A stretch of DNA of 64,000 bases from positions 1 through 64,000 of the forward strand of contig NZ_PQSU01000017.1 in assembly GCF_002920615.1 (NCBI RefSeq), in the 5' to 3' direction. The notes beneath the pieces were generated by a model, which did no database searches, was not told where the DNA came from, and saw only the letters and a list, made by a program, of their open reading frames with translations. This DNA is from Streptomyces sp. Ru62. Its GTDB lineage: Bacteria; Actinomycetota; Actinomycetes; Streptomycetales; Streptomycetaceae. This document shows, piece after piece, positions 42,730-50,947 of the stretch (positions within the stretch are counted from its first letter, which is position 1; every line of letters begins with the position of its first letter). The translations under genes were made by a program, and so were the position numbers.

Positions 42730-43209
42730 CTACGGCACGACCGTGACCGGCCAGCGGCCGGCCTTCACCAGGCGGACCGCCACCGAGCCGATGATCCGGT
42801 GGCCGGCCTGTTCCGAGGCGCCCACCACCACCGCGTCCGCCTTCAGCTCGTCCGCCGCCTTCACCAGCCCGTTGTACGGGTCGCCGCGGAAGGTGTGGAA
42901 CTCCCAGCGCACCTCGAACGTCCCCTTGAGCCGCTCGGCCGCGTCGCGGATCTGCGCGACCAGGTCCTCGGCGATCTCGTCGGTGGTCTCCGCCACCGGC
43001 GCCCCGAGCGCCGCCCCGGCCGCGAGCACCGGCTGCACGTACACCACCGCCAGCAGCGCGCGCTGGCGCCGGGCCAGACCCGCCGCGTACGCCGCGGCAC
43101 GCATCGAGGAGTCGGAGCCGTCCACGCCGACCAGGATGACCTTCGGTCCGTCCGTGCCCCGTTCGAACCGGTGCGCATGCGAGTGCTGCTCGTGATGCTG
43201 TTCCGTCAC
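42730..43209 (-). CDS. universal stress protein (UspA family)
   Basis: A 159-residue single-domain Usp. It starts with a His-rich segment (HHEQHSHAH), then the family core VILVGVDGSDSSMRAA and the ATP-binding loop GASEQAGHRIIGSVAVRL, matching the G-2x-G-9x-G(S/T) pattern. The His-rich extension could bind metal or be incidental. Cytoplasmic, probably dimeric. Confidence 0.93.
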   Translation of the reverse strand: MTEQHHEQHSHAHRFERGTDGPKVILVGVDGSDSSMRAAAYAAGLARRQRALLAVVYVQPVLAAGAALGAPVAETTDEIAEDLVAQIRDAAERLKGTFEVRWEFHTFRGDPYNGLVKAADELKADAVVVGASEQAGHRIIGSVAVRLVKAGRWPVTVVP

Positions 43210-43502
43210 GGCAAGAGGCTATCGGAATCGACCGTTCCTGGTGAACGGCGGTTCACGAGGGGCCGCTCGTCGGGCGGGGCACGGCGGCCCTTCCCGGAGT
43301 CGGAGCCATGACCGCCGCCGCGGAGCCGCCGCACGGAGGGCCGCCACAGCGCCGCACACCTGCCCGCCGGCGGACGCCTCGGCCGGGGCCCGGAGGCCTT
43401 CCCGACCCCCTTCGCCACCCTCGGCCTGCTGTGCGCCCCGCTCCCGATCACCAGCCCGCTGCGCCGGTGCGGCGGGAGACGGCGTACAACGGAGATCGCC
43501 GT

Positions 43503-43897
43503 GAGGCCGACGCCTGGCGGGACAGCGAGACCGAGCGTGGCTCCTCCATGGCCCTGGACCGGCTCGGCTCGCGCCGGCCTCCTGCATGCCCTGGGCCCAC
43601 GACGGCGTCTGCCTGGACCTGACGGACCGTCACCGGGGGACCCCCGAAGAGGTCATGGAGTTAGCGGTCGCCGAACTGTGCGCCGCCGCGTCGAAACTGG
43701 ACGTGCGCCGCGTCTCCCCGGACTTCGCCGTCGTCCGCTCGGCCTTCGAGCAGGACGCCCGCGTCGGCGCCGGACCGGTCCTGCGGCTGTGGCGCCGGCC
43801 GCTAGCTGTTCCTCTCCGCTGGTGGCAGCCGGAGGCCCCGTACCGCTCCGACGTCGAGCACCTTTCCGAGTGGTACCCGCGCTTCGTCTCCGTCCCT
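43503..43897 (+). pseudogene. decayed lysyl-phosphatidylglycerol synthase (DUF2156/MprF-like C-terminal) gene
   Basis: Two pieces in different frames match consecutive parts of the DUF2156 domain of phosphatidylglycerol lysyltransferases. The first is EADAWRDSETERGSSMALDRLG (43503-43570), split here for length: EADAWRDSETERG then SSMALDRLG. The second, from 43586, has MPWAHDGVCLDLTDRHR, RRVSPDFAVVRSAF, GAGPVLRLWRR and RWWQPEAPYRSDVEH then SEWYPRFV. About 25 expected residues between the pieces are missing and the frame changes. The membrane N-terminus and the true C-terminus are absent. A TTA codon (43661) is present. This reads as a relic rather than a working gene. Confidence 0.65.
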
Positions 43898-44308
43898 TCG
43901 TTGCGCAAACTCCGGGGAAAGGGGCACCCGGAGAGCGGACGGCGGCCCGCCACCACGGCGGGCCCGCCGTCCGTGCCGGTGTCCGGCCCCGCCGGAGGGG
44001 ACGGGGCCGGGCCCGCCACCCCCGGACGCGGGCCCGCCCGACGGGCGGACCCGGCCCCGGCCTCGGCGTCGACCGTAGCGCCGTCGCGGTGTACGTGCGG
44101 GGGCGACCGCGGGTCCGTCATGGCCGTTCGCGCGGTTCCCCGCGCCGCTGGGGAGCTGCCGTGCCGTCGGCTTCGTGGCACCCGCGCCCTGCCGGCGCCG
44201 GTGAACGGACGGGGGACGCTGACGCCCACTCCGCTGTCCGGGTGTATTACCGCCGCCGCACCGGTGCCGTTGTGGTGCGCCGGAGCCCGGTGGGGCGACT
44301 GATGGGTC
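43898..44308. other. 411-bp hairpin-rich gap after the pseudogene
   Basis: No functional gene. It contains several GC-rich inverted repeats, including the perfect one listed next. A segment at 44126-44154 (GTTCGCGCGGTTCCCCGCG and following) resembles a motif I remember as frequent in Streptomyces intergenic DNA. The right end holds the promoter of the deacetylase gene. Confidence 0.45.
43983..44010. terminator. perfect hairpin in the pseudogene downstream region
   Basis: CCGGCCCCG (43983-43991) pairs perfectly with CGGGGCCGG (44002-44010), 10-nt loop; neighbouring imperfect hairpins reinforce it. Confidence 0.5.
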
Positions 44309-45145
44309 ATGCAGAAGGATCAGTTGTTCACCCGGCGCCGGATGCTCCTCGCCGGCGTCGCCGCCCTGGGAGCGGCGGGCACCGCCGGAGTAGTCCTCGC
44401 GCAAGGCGGCGAGGAGACCGCCGGGACCGCCGCGGCCCCCGTCGCCGGCCCCCAGGCCCGCCAGGCGCTCAAGCCCTCCGCCTTCCGGCTCCAGCCGCTC
44501 ACCGGAGACGGACCGCCACGCGCCGCCCCCCGCAGGCTGAAGGTGCGGAAGGAACCCATCATGCGGGTCTCCACGAGCGGCCGGCACATGGTGCTGACCT
44601 TCGACGACGGCCCCAACCCGGCGTACACCCCGCACATCCTGGACACCCTCGCCAAGCACGACGTACGGGCGATGTTCTTCGTCTGCGGGGAGTGCGTCGT
44701 GCAGAACAGGGAACTGCTGGCCCGGATGGCCGACGAGGGCCATGTGGTCGGCAACCACACCTGGACGCACCCGTTGCTGACCGAGCTGAACCGCCGTGAG
44801 ATCCGCTCCGAGATGGAGAGCACCAGCGACGCCATCGAGGACGCCTACGGGGAGCGCCCGCAGTGGTTCCGCGCTCCCTACGGCGCCTGGAACCGCGCCG
44901 CGTTCCAGCTCGGCGCGGAGATGGGCATGGAACCGATGGCCTGGACCGTGGACACCACCGACTGGATGGAGCCCGGCACCCGCACCATCATCGACCAGGT
45001 GGAGAACGGCGCCGCCCCCGGTGTCGTGGTGCTCTCCCACGACGCCGGGGGCGACCGCTCGCAGACCGTCCGCGCGATCCGCGAGTGGCTGCCCTATCTG
45101 CTCGACTCCGGATACCGCCTCACCGTGCCGCGCCGGCGCGTGTGA
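44309..45145 (+). CDS. Tat-exported polysaccharide deacetylase (NodB/CE4)
   Basis: A 278-residue secreted enzyme that removes N- or O-acetyl groups from chitin, peptidoglycan or similar. The N-terminus TRRRMLLAGVAALGAAGTAG is Tat-like. The NodB domain has all five motifs: TFDDGPNP (catalytic base and metal Asp), HTWTHP (metal His), RAPYGAWN, the DTTDW region, and VVLSHDAGG. The ribosome site before ATG 44309 is weak. It converges on a sortase gene with a shared strong hairpin at the ends. Confidence 0.93.
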   Translation: MQKDQLFTRRRMLLAGVAALGAAGTAGVVLAQGGEETAGTAAAPVAGPQARQALKPSAFRLQPLTGDGPPRAAPRRLKVRKEPIMRVSTSGRHMVLTFDDGPNPAYTPHILDTLAKHDVRAMFFVCGECVVQNRELLARMADEGHVVGNHTWTHPLLTELNRREIRSEMESTSDAIEDAYGERPQWFRAPYGAWNRAAFQLGAEMGMEPMAWTVDTTDWMEPGTRTIIDQVENGAAPGVVVLSHDAGGDRSQTVRAIREWLPYLLDSGYRLTVPRRRV

Positions 45146-45173
45146 CGCCTTCCGGCCGTCCCGGCTCCTCCTC

Positions 45174-45219
45174 CGCCCGTCTGGCCGCGGTGGTTCAGAC
45201 GACCGCGGCCAGACGGGCG
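45174..45219. terminator. 18-bp perfect hairpin overlapping the sortase 3' end
   Basis: CGCCCGTCTGGCCGCGGT (45174-45191) and ACCGCGGCCAGACGGGCG (45202-45219) form an 18-bp perfect stem with a 10-nt loop. The right arm is also the last codons of the sortase gene (stop at 45195-45197 lies in the loop). It would terminate both convergent genes. Confidence 0.8.
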
Positions 45220-45866
45220 AAGACCACGACGTTCCCGTCGTAGCCGTTCTGCTTCGAGAAACCACCGCCGCAGGTGATGACCCGGAGTTCCGGTGCGCCC
45301 TTCGAGCCGTACACCCGGTCGCCGGGGAAGTTGGTCTTCTCGAAGACCTCGACCCCGTAGATCTCGAACACGGCGGTCTTGCCGTCCTGGCGCAGGACCT
45401 CGACCTGGTTGCCCTTCTTCAGCGCCCCGAGCCCGTAGAACACGGCGGGGCCCTGCTTGTTGTCGACGTGTCCGACGATGACCGCGGTGCCCTTCTCCCC
45501 CGGGGACACGGCGCCGGTGAACCAGCCGGCCAGGCCCGGGTTCTCCGGCGGCGGCGCGGCGACCCAGCCGTCCGCGTCCAGCCCGACCTGCACGACGGGC
45601 GCGTCCACCTGGATCGCCGGGATCCGGACCCGCTGCACGGGGGAGAACGGCAGGGGGGCGGGCGCCGGTGCGTAGGTGCCCAGGGTGGCGCGGTTGTCCG
45701 GGGCCGCCGCGGTGGCGGGCTGCGGCGGGCCGACGTCGAATTCGCCCGAGCCATTGCGAATGAGCGCCAGGCCGGTCAGCAGAACAAGCGCTATCACGCC
45801 CCAGGGGGCACGCTTCCTCCGCCGCTCCTCCTCTTCGGCAAGCTGGGCCAGCTTGGACGCAGACAT
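45195..45866 (-). CDS. class F sortase
   Basis: A 223-residue membrane-anchored transpeptidase-like enzyme: cytoplasmic N-terminus, one membrane helix (APWGVIALVLLTGLALI), a Pro/Ala spacer, then the sortase barrel with catalytic His in VIVGHVDN and Cys in VITCGGGF. The usual Arg after the Cys is not obvious (the segment reads FSKQNGYDGNVVVFA). Class F enzymes are common in actinobacteria and their substrates poorly known. The gene is divergent from a surface-protein gene at 46199, a plausible substrate although it lacks LPxTG. Confidence 0.9.
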   Translation of the reverse strand: MSASKLAQLAEEEERRRKRAPWGVIALVLLTGLALIRNGSGEFDVGPPQPATAAAPDNRATLGTYAPAPAPLPFSPVQRVRIPAIQVDAPVVQVGLDADGWVAAPPPENPGLAGWFTGAVSPGEKGTAVIVGHVDNKQGPAVFYGLGALKKGNQVEVLRQDGKTAVFEIYGVEVFEKTNFPGDRVYGSKGAPELRVITCGGGFSKQNGYDGNVVVFARLAAVV

Positions 45867-46198
45867 TCGTCACCCCTCTCGACGCGGGCCTCGCCACGTC
45901 CCTCGCGCATGGGAAAACGCTAAGTCCCGCGCGTGCGGCGGGCGACGGGTCGAACGGCGAACGGGTGGCCTCGCACCCGGCCGGTGCGCCATCCGAGTTG
46001 CCGTTTCCAGGAAATTTCTGACGGTCCGTGACCTGCGGCAATATCCGATTGTGTGGTTGTCCGTCGGCGTGTCGGCTCACCAGGACGGACCATTCTCGAC
46101 ATGCGGGCGTGTTCTGCGCGTCTGAGGGTCTACCCGGGAGGTGTTTTCTCGCCGATCCACCGGGGACGGGACCCGGGGTGCCTCCCGCGGAGGATCAC
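45867..46198. other. 332-bp divergent promoter region, sortase / Asn-Gly-repeat protein
   Basis: No gene is supported. It contains AT-richer patches (GGAAATTTCTGAC near 46011-46023; GCAATATCCGATTGTG near 46037-46052) that may hold the two promoters. The GCAATATCC string recurs ahead of the lipoprotein gene (48869-48877). Confidence 0.4.
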
Positions 46199-47038
46199 AT
46201 GCGCAACCAACGCGCCCTGGCCGCGGCGTGCACCGCGGTCGCCGTGCTCGGGCTCGCGGCCCCCGACGCCGTCGCGGACGGCATGGGCAACGGGGGCGGA
46301 CCCAGCAGCACCGACAACAACGCCACGGTCATCGTGCCCGGTACCGGCAACATCGGCACCTTCAGTGGGAACGGCGTCCTCCCGGGGAACGGCGTCTTCC
46401 CCGGGAACGGGAACTTCAACGGGAACGGCCACTTCAACGGCAACGGCAACGGGAACTTCAACGGGAACGGGAACGGGAACGGCCACGGGAACGGGAACTT
46501 CAACGGCAACGGCAACAACCGGGGCGGCGAGGGCAACGGCCGAGGACGCGAAGGCAACGGCCGCGGGGGCGAGGGCTTCGGCAACGGACGCGGAGACGAC
46601 TTCGGCCGCGGGAACGAGTTCGGGGGCCGTGGCGACGACTTCGCCAACTCGGGCGACATCTTCGTCACACCGGACATCGTTTCGGCCGGGGGCCGCCTCA
46701 CCATCATCGTGAACGGCTGCCGGCGCGGTACGGCGAGTTCCGACGCCTTCGGCACCATCGACCTGGAACAGTTCCACGACGACACCGCGCGGGGTGTCGC
46801 CATCGTCGACCGCGACGCCGGCCGCGGCCGGTACGACGTCACCGTCCGCTGCGACGGCCGCACCCTGACCCGCCGCGGTGCCTTCAGTGTCGTCGGCGGC
46901 GTCAACGGCGGTTTCGGCGGCAGCAGGACCAGCGGCGCGACGCCCACCGACATGGCCATCGGCGGCGGCCTGGTGGGCGCGGCCGTGCTCGGCAGTGGTG
47001 CCTTCTGGATGCGCCGTCGGCACGAGAAGCGCGCCTGA
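46199..47038 (+). CDS. exported Asn-Gly-repeat surface protein with C-terminal membrane anchor
   Basis: A 279-residue protein: signal peptide (ALAAACTAVAVLGLAAPDAVA), a repeat region at residues 57-107 made of (F)NGNG units, a Gly/Arg/Glu-rich stretch, a folded domain (about 150-235; FVTPDIVSAGGRLTIIVNGC...RYDVTVRCDGRTL) with two Cys likely in a disulphide, and a C-terminal helix (MAIGGGLVGAAVLGSGAFW) ending in RRRHEKR. That is a sortase-substrate-like tail without an LPxTG or LAxTG motif. GGAGG lies five bases before the ATG. It is divergent from a class F sortase. Function unknown. Confidence 0.8.
   Translation: MRNQRALAAACTAVAVLGLAAPDAVADGMGNGGGPSSTDNNATVIVPGTGNIGTFSGNGVLPGNGVFPGNGNFNGNGHFNGNGNGNFNGNGNGNGHGNGNFNGNGNNRGGEGNGRGREGNGRGGEGFGNGRGDDFGRGNEFGGRGDDFANSGDIFVTPDIVSAGGRLTIIVNGCRRGTASSDAFGTIDLEQFHDDTARGVAIVDRDAGRGRYDVTVRCDGRTLTRRGAFSVVGGVNGGFGGSRTSGATPTDMAIGGGLVGAAVLGSGAFWMRRRHEKRA
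46367..46517 (+). repeat. GGGAACGG-type coding tandem repeat
   Basis: About 150 bp of imperfect GGGAACGGn / GGCAACGGn / TTCAAC units encoding the Asn-Gly repeats of the surface protein. Runs of identical 6-bp (GGGAAC) units suggest slippage-prone length variation in multiples of codons. Confidence 0.75.
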
Positions 47039-47092
47039 GTCCCCGGTGCGCCGCCGAGGCCACCGGATCCGTCTCCCGAGCACACGCACGTC

Positions 47093-47141
47093 GGCAGGCC
47101 TTCGCCCCGGTTCCTCGCGGAAGCGGGGGCGAAGGCCTGCC
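47093..47141. terminator. bidirectional 16-bp hairpin between convergent genes
   Basis: GGCAGGCCTTCGCCCC (47093-47108) pairs perfectly with GGGGCGAAGGCCTGCC (47126-47141). The 17-nt loop contains a further TTCC/GGAA pairing. It lies between the surface-protein gene (+) and the DUF4239 gene (-). Confidence 0.85.
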
Positions 47142-47194
47142 GTGGCTGCCGTCCCGGTCCAGCGGCGGGCGCCGCTCCGGCGGGACGGCGGGGG

Positions 47195-47959
47195 TCACCC
47201 GGTGATGCCCGGGAACAGGCTCTGGAACGGCTCGGCCGTCACCGCGATGCCCCGGCTGTAGGGCGCGTCGAAGTCCCAGATGAGGAACAGCATGAAGGCG
47301 ATGGTCGCGGAGAACAGCCCGGCCAGGACCAGTTCGCGCCCGGTGCGCCGGATCTGGAGCGCGAACACCATGCCGATGGTGATCAGCGCGCCGGTGAACA
47401 GCCCCCACCACACGACCGGCGGCATGGTGGCCCCGGTGGAGTCGGCGCGCGCGTTGCGCGCCTGGTCGGCGGTGGCCATCTGGTCCAGCAGCGGCTGGTA
47501 GGCCTGCGCCTCGAAGTCGTTCTTCGGCTGGTAGTCGGTGACGGCCTCCCGGACCTTGTGCAGCAGTTCGGTGCCGCGGTCCGTGACCCGCTCCTCGTCC
47601 GCCATCGTCCGCCACTCGGTGTGGACGACGTAACCGACGTAGGCGTCGACGTCCGCGCGGATCCCGTCCCGGACGTCCGGCGGGTAGACCCGGACCCGCT
47701 CCGAGATCTCGTGCAGCGCCTGGGCCTCGGTCTGCACGTGGTCCTGGGCGGTGTTGCGGGCCTCCCACACGCCCGCGATGGCCAGTCCCAGGACGATGGC
47801 GTAGATGACGCCGATCCACATCGTCATGTACTCGATGACGTCCGGGGTCTCGTTGGGATCCTCGTCCTCGGCGGCCGCCCGGTGCCGTAGCAGCGTGATG
47901 ACGACCACCACGGCACAGGCCCCCAGCATCGCGAGGACGAGAACAAGCCAATCCGACAA
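47195..47959 (-). CDS. DUF4239 (bestrophin-like) membrane protein
   Basis: A 254-residue protein with four hydrophobic helices: one at the N-terminus (WLVLVLAMLGACAVVVVITLL), one at about 48-68 (MWIGVIYAIVLGLAIAGVW), and two near the C-terminus (WWGLFTGALITIGMVFAL; LVLAGLFSATIAFMLFLIW). Between them is a helical soluble domain. The conserved VIYAIVLGLAIAGVWEARN is the DUF4239 hallmark. Function unknown; remote similarity to bestrophin channels is family knowledge. GGAGG precedes the ATG. The preceding gene in the same direction encodes a Pro-Thr-rich surface protein. Confidence 0.87.
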   Translation of the reverse strand: MSDWLVLVLAMLGACAVVVVITLLRHRAAAEDEDPNETPDVIEYMTMWIGVIYAIVLGLAIAGVWEARNTAQDHVQTEAQALHEISERVRVYPPDVRDGIRADVDAYVGYVVHTEWRTMADEERVTDRGTELLHKVREAVTDYQPKNDFEAQAYQPLLDQMATADQARNARADSTGATMPPVVWWGLFTGALITIGMVFALQIRRTGRELVLAGLFSATIAFMLFLIWDFDAPYSRGIAVTAEPFQSLFPGITG

Positions 47960-47992
47960 CTGATGCCTCCAGGGAGTGAGGGAGCCGGCGCG

Positions 47993-48634
47993 TCAGCGCG
48001 GGCGCAGCGCCGCCACGGCGACGATCGCGGGGACGGTGATGAGCAGGACGTAGGTGACCGGTGAGGTGTGACCGCGCGTGGGGCGGCTGATGGCGTGGGG
48101 GTGGTACTCCGGGTAGCTCACCGGGGTCACGGAGGGCCGTGGGGTGGGCTTGGGCGTCGGCTTCGGCGCGGGTCTCGGCGGTGCCGGCGGTGTGGGGGTG
48201 GGTGTCGGCCGGGGAGCCGGGGGAGCCGGGGGCGGCGGAGCGGGCCGGGCGGGCGGTCGCGGTGCGGGGGCCGGCCTGGGCGGCGGTTCCGGCGTCGGCC
48301 GGGGCGGCGGTGTGGGAGTCGGCGTCGGAGTCGGCTCGGGCGGAGGCGGCGGCTTCGGCGGGGGCGGTGTGGGAGTGGGCGTCGGTGTCGGCGTCGGCGT
48401 CGGCGGACACGGTGGCGGGGGCGGCTTCGGACAGGGCGGGTCGGGCCAGTGGTGGCCGCCGGCATGGGCCACCGCCACCGTGCCGTCCGGGCCCGTGGAG
48501 GCGTACGCGCAGGCGTCGGCCGACGCGCTGCCGGCCGGCCAGCCCACCAGGGCCCAGGTCAGCGTCAACAGGGCCAACACCCGTGTGGCGGGCGCGCATC
48601 GGGTCACTTCGGGTCCAGGCACGACCGAGATCAT
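47993..48634 (-). CDS. exported (Pro-Thr)-repeat protein with C-terminal membrane helix
   Basis: A 213-residue protein. The likely start ATG 48634 gives a signal peptide (RVLALLTLTWALVGWPAGSASA), a short Cys-containing segment (ADACAYASTGPDG), about 110 residues of PTPTPTP and PxP repeats, then SYPEYHPHAISRPT and a C-terminal helix (VTYVLLITVPAIVAVAAL) ending in arginines. The architecture suggests a wall-spanning stalk anchored in the membrane. The ribosome site is weak and a longer upstream frame exists but lacks coding character. It lies 33 bp before the DUF4239 gene, probably one operon. Confidence 0.65.
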   Translation of the reverse strand: MISVVPGPEVTRCAPATRVLALLTLTWALVGWPAGSASADACAYASTGPDGTVAVAHAGGHHWPDPPCPKPPPPPCPPTPTPTPTPTPTPPPPKPPPPPEPTPTPTPTPPPRPTPEPPPRPAPAPRPPARPAPPPPAPPAPRPTPTPTPPAPPRPAPKPTPKPTPRPSVTPVSYPEYHPHAISRPTRGHTSPVTYVLLITVPAIVAVAALRPR

Positions 48635-48900
48635 GAGGCGCGGAAGGCCGCCGTACCCCGCAGTGGGCCGAGATTGCTCCGAAAGAGGGAGATGGGGTGA
48701 TCGGAGGTTTGACGAGCGGAAGAGTCCACTATCGCCCCGTATGTCCCTCTGGTGTTCCCGCTGCGGCCCGGGCACCGCACGGCACTGCGGAAAGAATTTC
48801 CGGCCGCCGTTGAACACCGGGGCCCCTGCGGTGCGTACCCATGGCCGTGCGGCGGCACATCAGGGCGCTGCAATATCCAGGCGATAATGGGGAGTTGACG

Positions 48901-49866
48901 ATGAAGACCTCCTGGCGGACCGCCTCACTGGTGGCGACAGCCGCTTCTGTGCTGGCGCTGACGACGGCGTGCGGTCAGGACAATGCCACCACTCCCGCGT
49001 CGGCGGCCCAGAACGTCGGGGCCACGGCCGCGGCCGGCGACTACGGCAGCCCGGGCAGCGGCACCGCTGCGGGCGCGGGCAACGGATACGGTGCCGACGG
49101 CAACCAGAGCTCCAGCTCCCCGGCCCCGGCCAGCCCCGCGGGCAAGCTCACCGTGGCCGGCAACCCCCAGCTGGGCAATGTGCTGACCGACGGCTCCGGC
49201 CTCACCCTCTACCGGTTCGACAAGGACACCGCCAACCCGCCCAAGTCCAACTGCGACGGCGACTGCGCCACCACCTGGCCGCCCGTCCCCGCCGCCGACG
49301 CCACCGCCGGCGCCGGCATCGACAAGGCCCTGCTCGGCGAGGTCACCCGCGCCGACGGCTCCAAGCAGCTCACCGTCGGCGGCTGGCCCGCCTACCGTTA
49401 CGCCAAGGACGTCAACGCCGGTGACGTCAACGGCCAGGGCGTGGGCGGCAAGTGGTTCGCGCTCGCCCCCACCGGCAAGAAGGCCAAGCTGTCCGACCTG
49501 CCCGGGCTGTCCGTCCGCAAGGACGCCAAGCTGGGTGACATCGTCGTCGACAAGAACGGCATGACGGTCTACCGCTTCATGAAGGACCAGGCCTGGCCGA
49601 AGTCCGTCTCCAACTGCACCGGCGCCTGCCTGGAGAAGTGGCCGGCGGTCGGCCCGGTCAACGCCGACGACACCGAGGGCGTCAAGAAGAAGGGCCTGAT
49701 GCCCTTCACCCGCCCCGACGGGGTGAAGCAGATGACCGTCAACTGCTGGCCCATCTACACCTTCTCCGGGGACAAGGCCCCGGGCGACACCAACGGTCAG
49801 GGCGTGGGCGGCACGTGGTACGCCGTCTCGCCCGACGGAAAGCCGGTCGGCGCGCCGGGCGACTGA
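48901..49866 (+). CDS. SCO0930-family lipoprotein with repeats of the secreted PF03640 type
   Basis: A 321-residue lipoprotein: signal peptide with lipidated Cys24 (LALTTACGQ), a Gly/Ser-rich spacer, then two halves each containing LTLYRFDKD- or MTVYRFMKD-like strands, a Cys pair (NCDGDCATTWPPV and NCTGACLEKWPAV) and a closing GGxWxAxxPxGK motif. These are PF03640-type repeats, seen in actinobacterial exported proteins and often suspected of redox or haem association, not proven. GGGGAG lies six bases before the ATG. A strong terminator follows. Confidence 0.88.
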   Translation: MKTSWRTASLVATAASVLALTTACGQDNATTPASAAQNVGATAAAGDYGSPGSGTAAGAGNGYGADGNQSSSSPAPASPAGKLTVAGNPQLGNVLTDGSGLTLYRFDKDTANPPKSNCDGDCATTWPPVPAADATAGAGIDKALLGEVTRADGSKQLTVGGWPAYRYAKDVNAGDVNGQGVGGKWFALAPTGKKAKLSDLPGLSVRKDAKLGDIVVDKNGMTVYRFMKDQAWPKSVSNCTGACLEKWPAVGPVNADDTEGVKKKGLMPFTRPDGVKQMTVNCWPIYTFSGDKAPGDTNGQGVGGTWYAVSPDGKPVGAPGD

Positions 49867-49913
49867 TCACCTCCCCAGGTCGATCGCCCCGCCCGCCCCG
49901 GCGCGCGGCCGAA

Positions 49914-49950
49914 GATCCGCCCCCTCCGCACCGCACGGAGGGGGCGGATC
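49914..49950. terminator. 15-bp perfect hairpin terminator
   Basis: GATCCGCCCCCTCCG (49914-49928) / CGGAGGGGGCGGATC (49936-49950), 7-nt loop, then GTTGTGTG. It lies 48 bp after the lipoprotein stop. Confidence 0.85.
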
Positions 49951-50134
49951 GTTGTGTGCGGTGAGCCGGGTGTCCGTACAGCCGTCACACAGCGGGGTCG
50001 TACGGGCACTTGCCGCAGGCAGTGACCGGGAACGGACGGTCAATTTCCGGTTCGGGTCGCTCCCTTGGCGGGCGATCAGTAGCCTCAGCTCGAACACCGG
50101 ATCGCCTGCACCCGTCCACGCCTTGGAGAGATAC

Positions 50135-50947
50135 ATGGAGCGTCCCGCCTGGGCCCCACGGAGCATCGACATCTCGGTGCCCAGCGTCTCGCGGATCTAC
50201 GACTACTACCTGGGCGGTTCGCACAACTTCGAGGTCGACCGGGAAGCGGCCCGCAAGGCCATGGAGTTCATGCCGGGCCTGCCGAAGATCATGCAGGCCA
50301 ACCGGGCGTTCATGCGCCGGGCCGTGCGGTTCGCGGCGGGGGAGGGCATCACCCAGTTCCTCGACATCGGGTCCGGCATCCCCACCTTCGGCAACGTCCA
50401 CGAGGTGGCGCAGGCGGCCGTACCGGGCGCGCGCGTGGTCTACGTCGACCACGACCCGGTGGCCGTCGCGCACAGCCAGGCGGTCCTGGCGGGCAACGAC
50501 GACGCGGACGTGGTCGCGGCGGACCTGCGCAAGCCCCAGGAAATCCTCTCCAGCCCTCAATTGCACCGCCTGATCGACCTGAATCGGCCAGTGGCCCTCC
50601 TCCTCGTTGCCATACTGCACTTCGTGGAAGACGCGGACGACCCGTACGGTGCGGTGGCCGAGCTGCGCGAGGCGCTCGCGCCCGGCAGCCTGCTGGTCCT
50701 CACCCATGCCTCGTACGAGGGAATCCCGCTGCCCGCCGAGCGGGCCGGGGGCGCGGTGGACGTGTACAAGGACATTCGCAACCCGCTGATCATGCGCTCG
50801 CGCGAGGAGATCGCGCGGTTCTTCGAGGGGTACGACATGGTGGAACCCGGACTGGTGCCGATGCCGCGCTGGCGCCCGGACTCGGCGCCGGAGGACGAGG
50901 ATCCGTATGCCTTCTCCGGATTCGCCGGCGTGGGGCGTACGGCGTGA
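50135..50947 (+). CDS. DUF574-family S-adenosylmethionine-dependent methyltransferase
   Basis: A 270-residue cytoplasmic protein of the Streptomyces-expanded DUF574 group. It opens with SVSRIYDYYLGGSHNFEVDRE, the family hallmark, has the SAM-binding FLDIGSGIPTFGNVHEVA and VVYVDHDPVAVAHS, and ends with the usual FSGFAGVGRTA. Substrates are unknown. ATG 50135 follows GGAGAG. It overlaps the start of rmdA by 4 bp (GTGA), so the two are translationally coupled. Confidence 0.93.
   Translation: MERPAWAPRSIDISVPSVSRIYDYYLGGSHNFEVDREAARKAMEFMPGLPKIMQANRAFMRRAVRFAAGEGITQFLDIGSGIPTFGNVHEVAQAAVPGARVVYVDHDPVAVAHSQAVLAGNDDADVVAADLRKPQEILSSPQLHRLIDLNRPVALLLVAILHFVEDADDPYGAVAELREALAPGSLLVLTHASYEGIPLPAERAGGAVDVYKDIRNPLIMRSREEIARFFEGYDMVEPGLVPMPRWRPDSAPEDEDPYAFSGFAGVGRTA

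Noticed and set aside
44126..44154. Degenerate copy of a TTCGCGC(A/G)GTTCCCCGCG motif
   Set aside because: I remember it as common in Streptomyces intergenic DNA, but cannot verify its status or function here.
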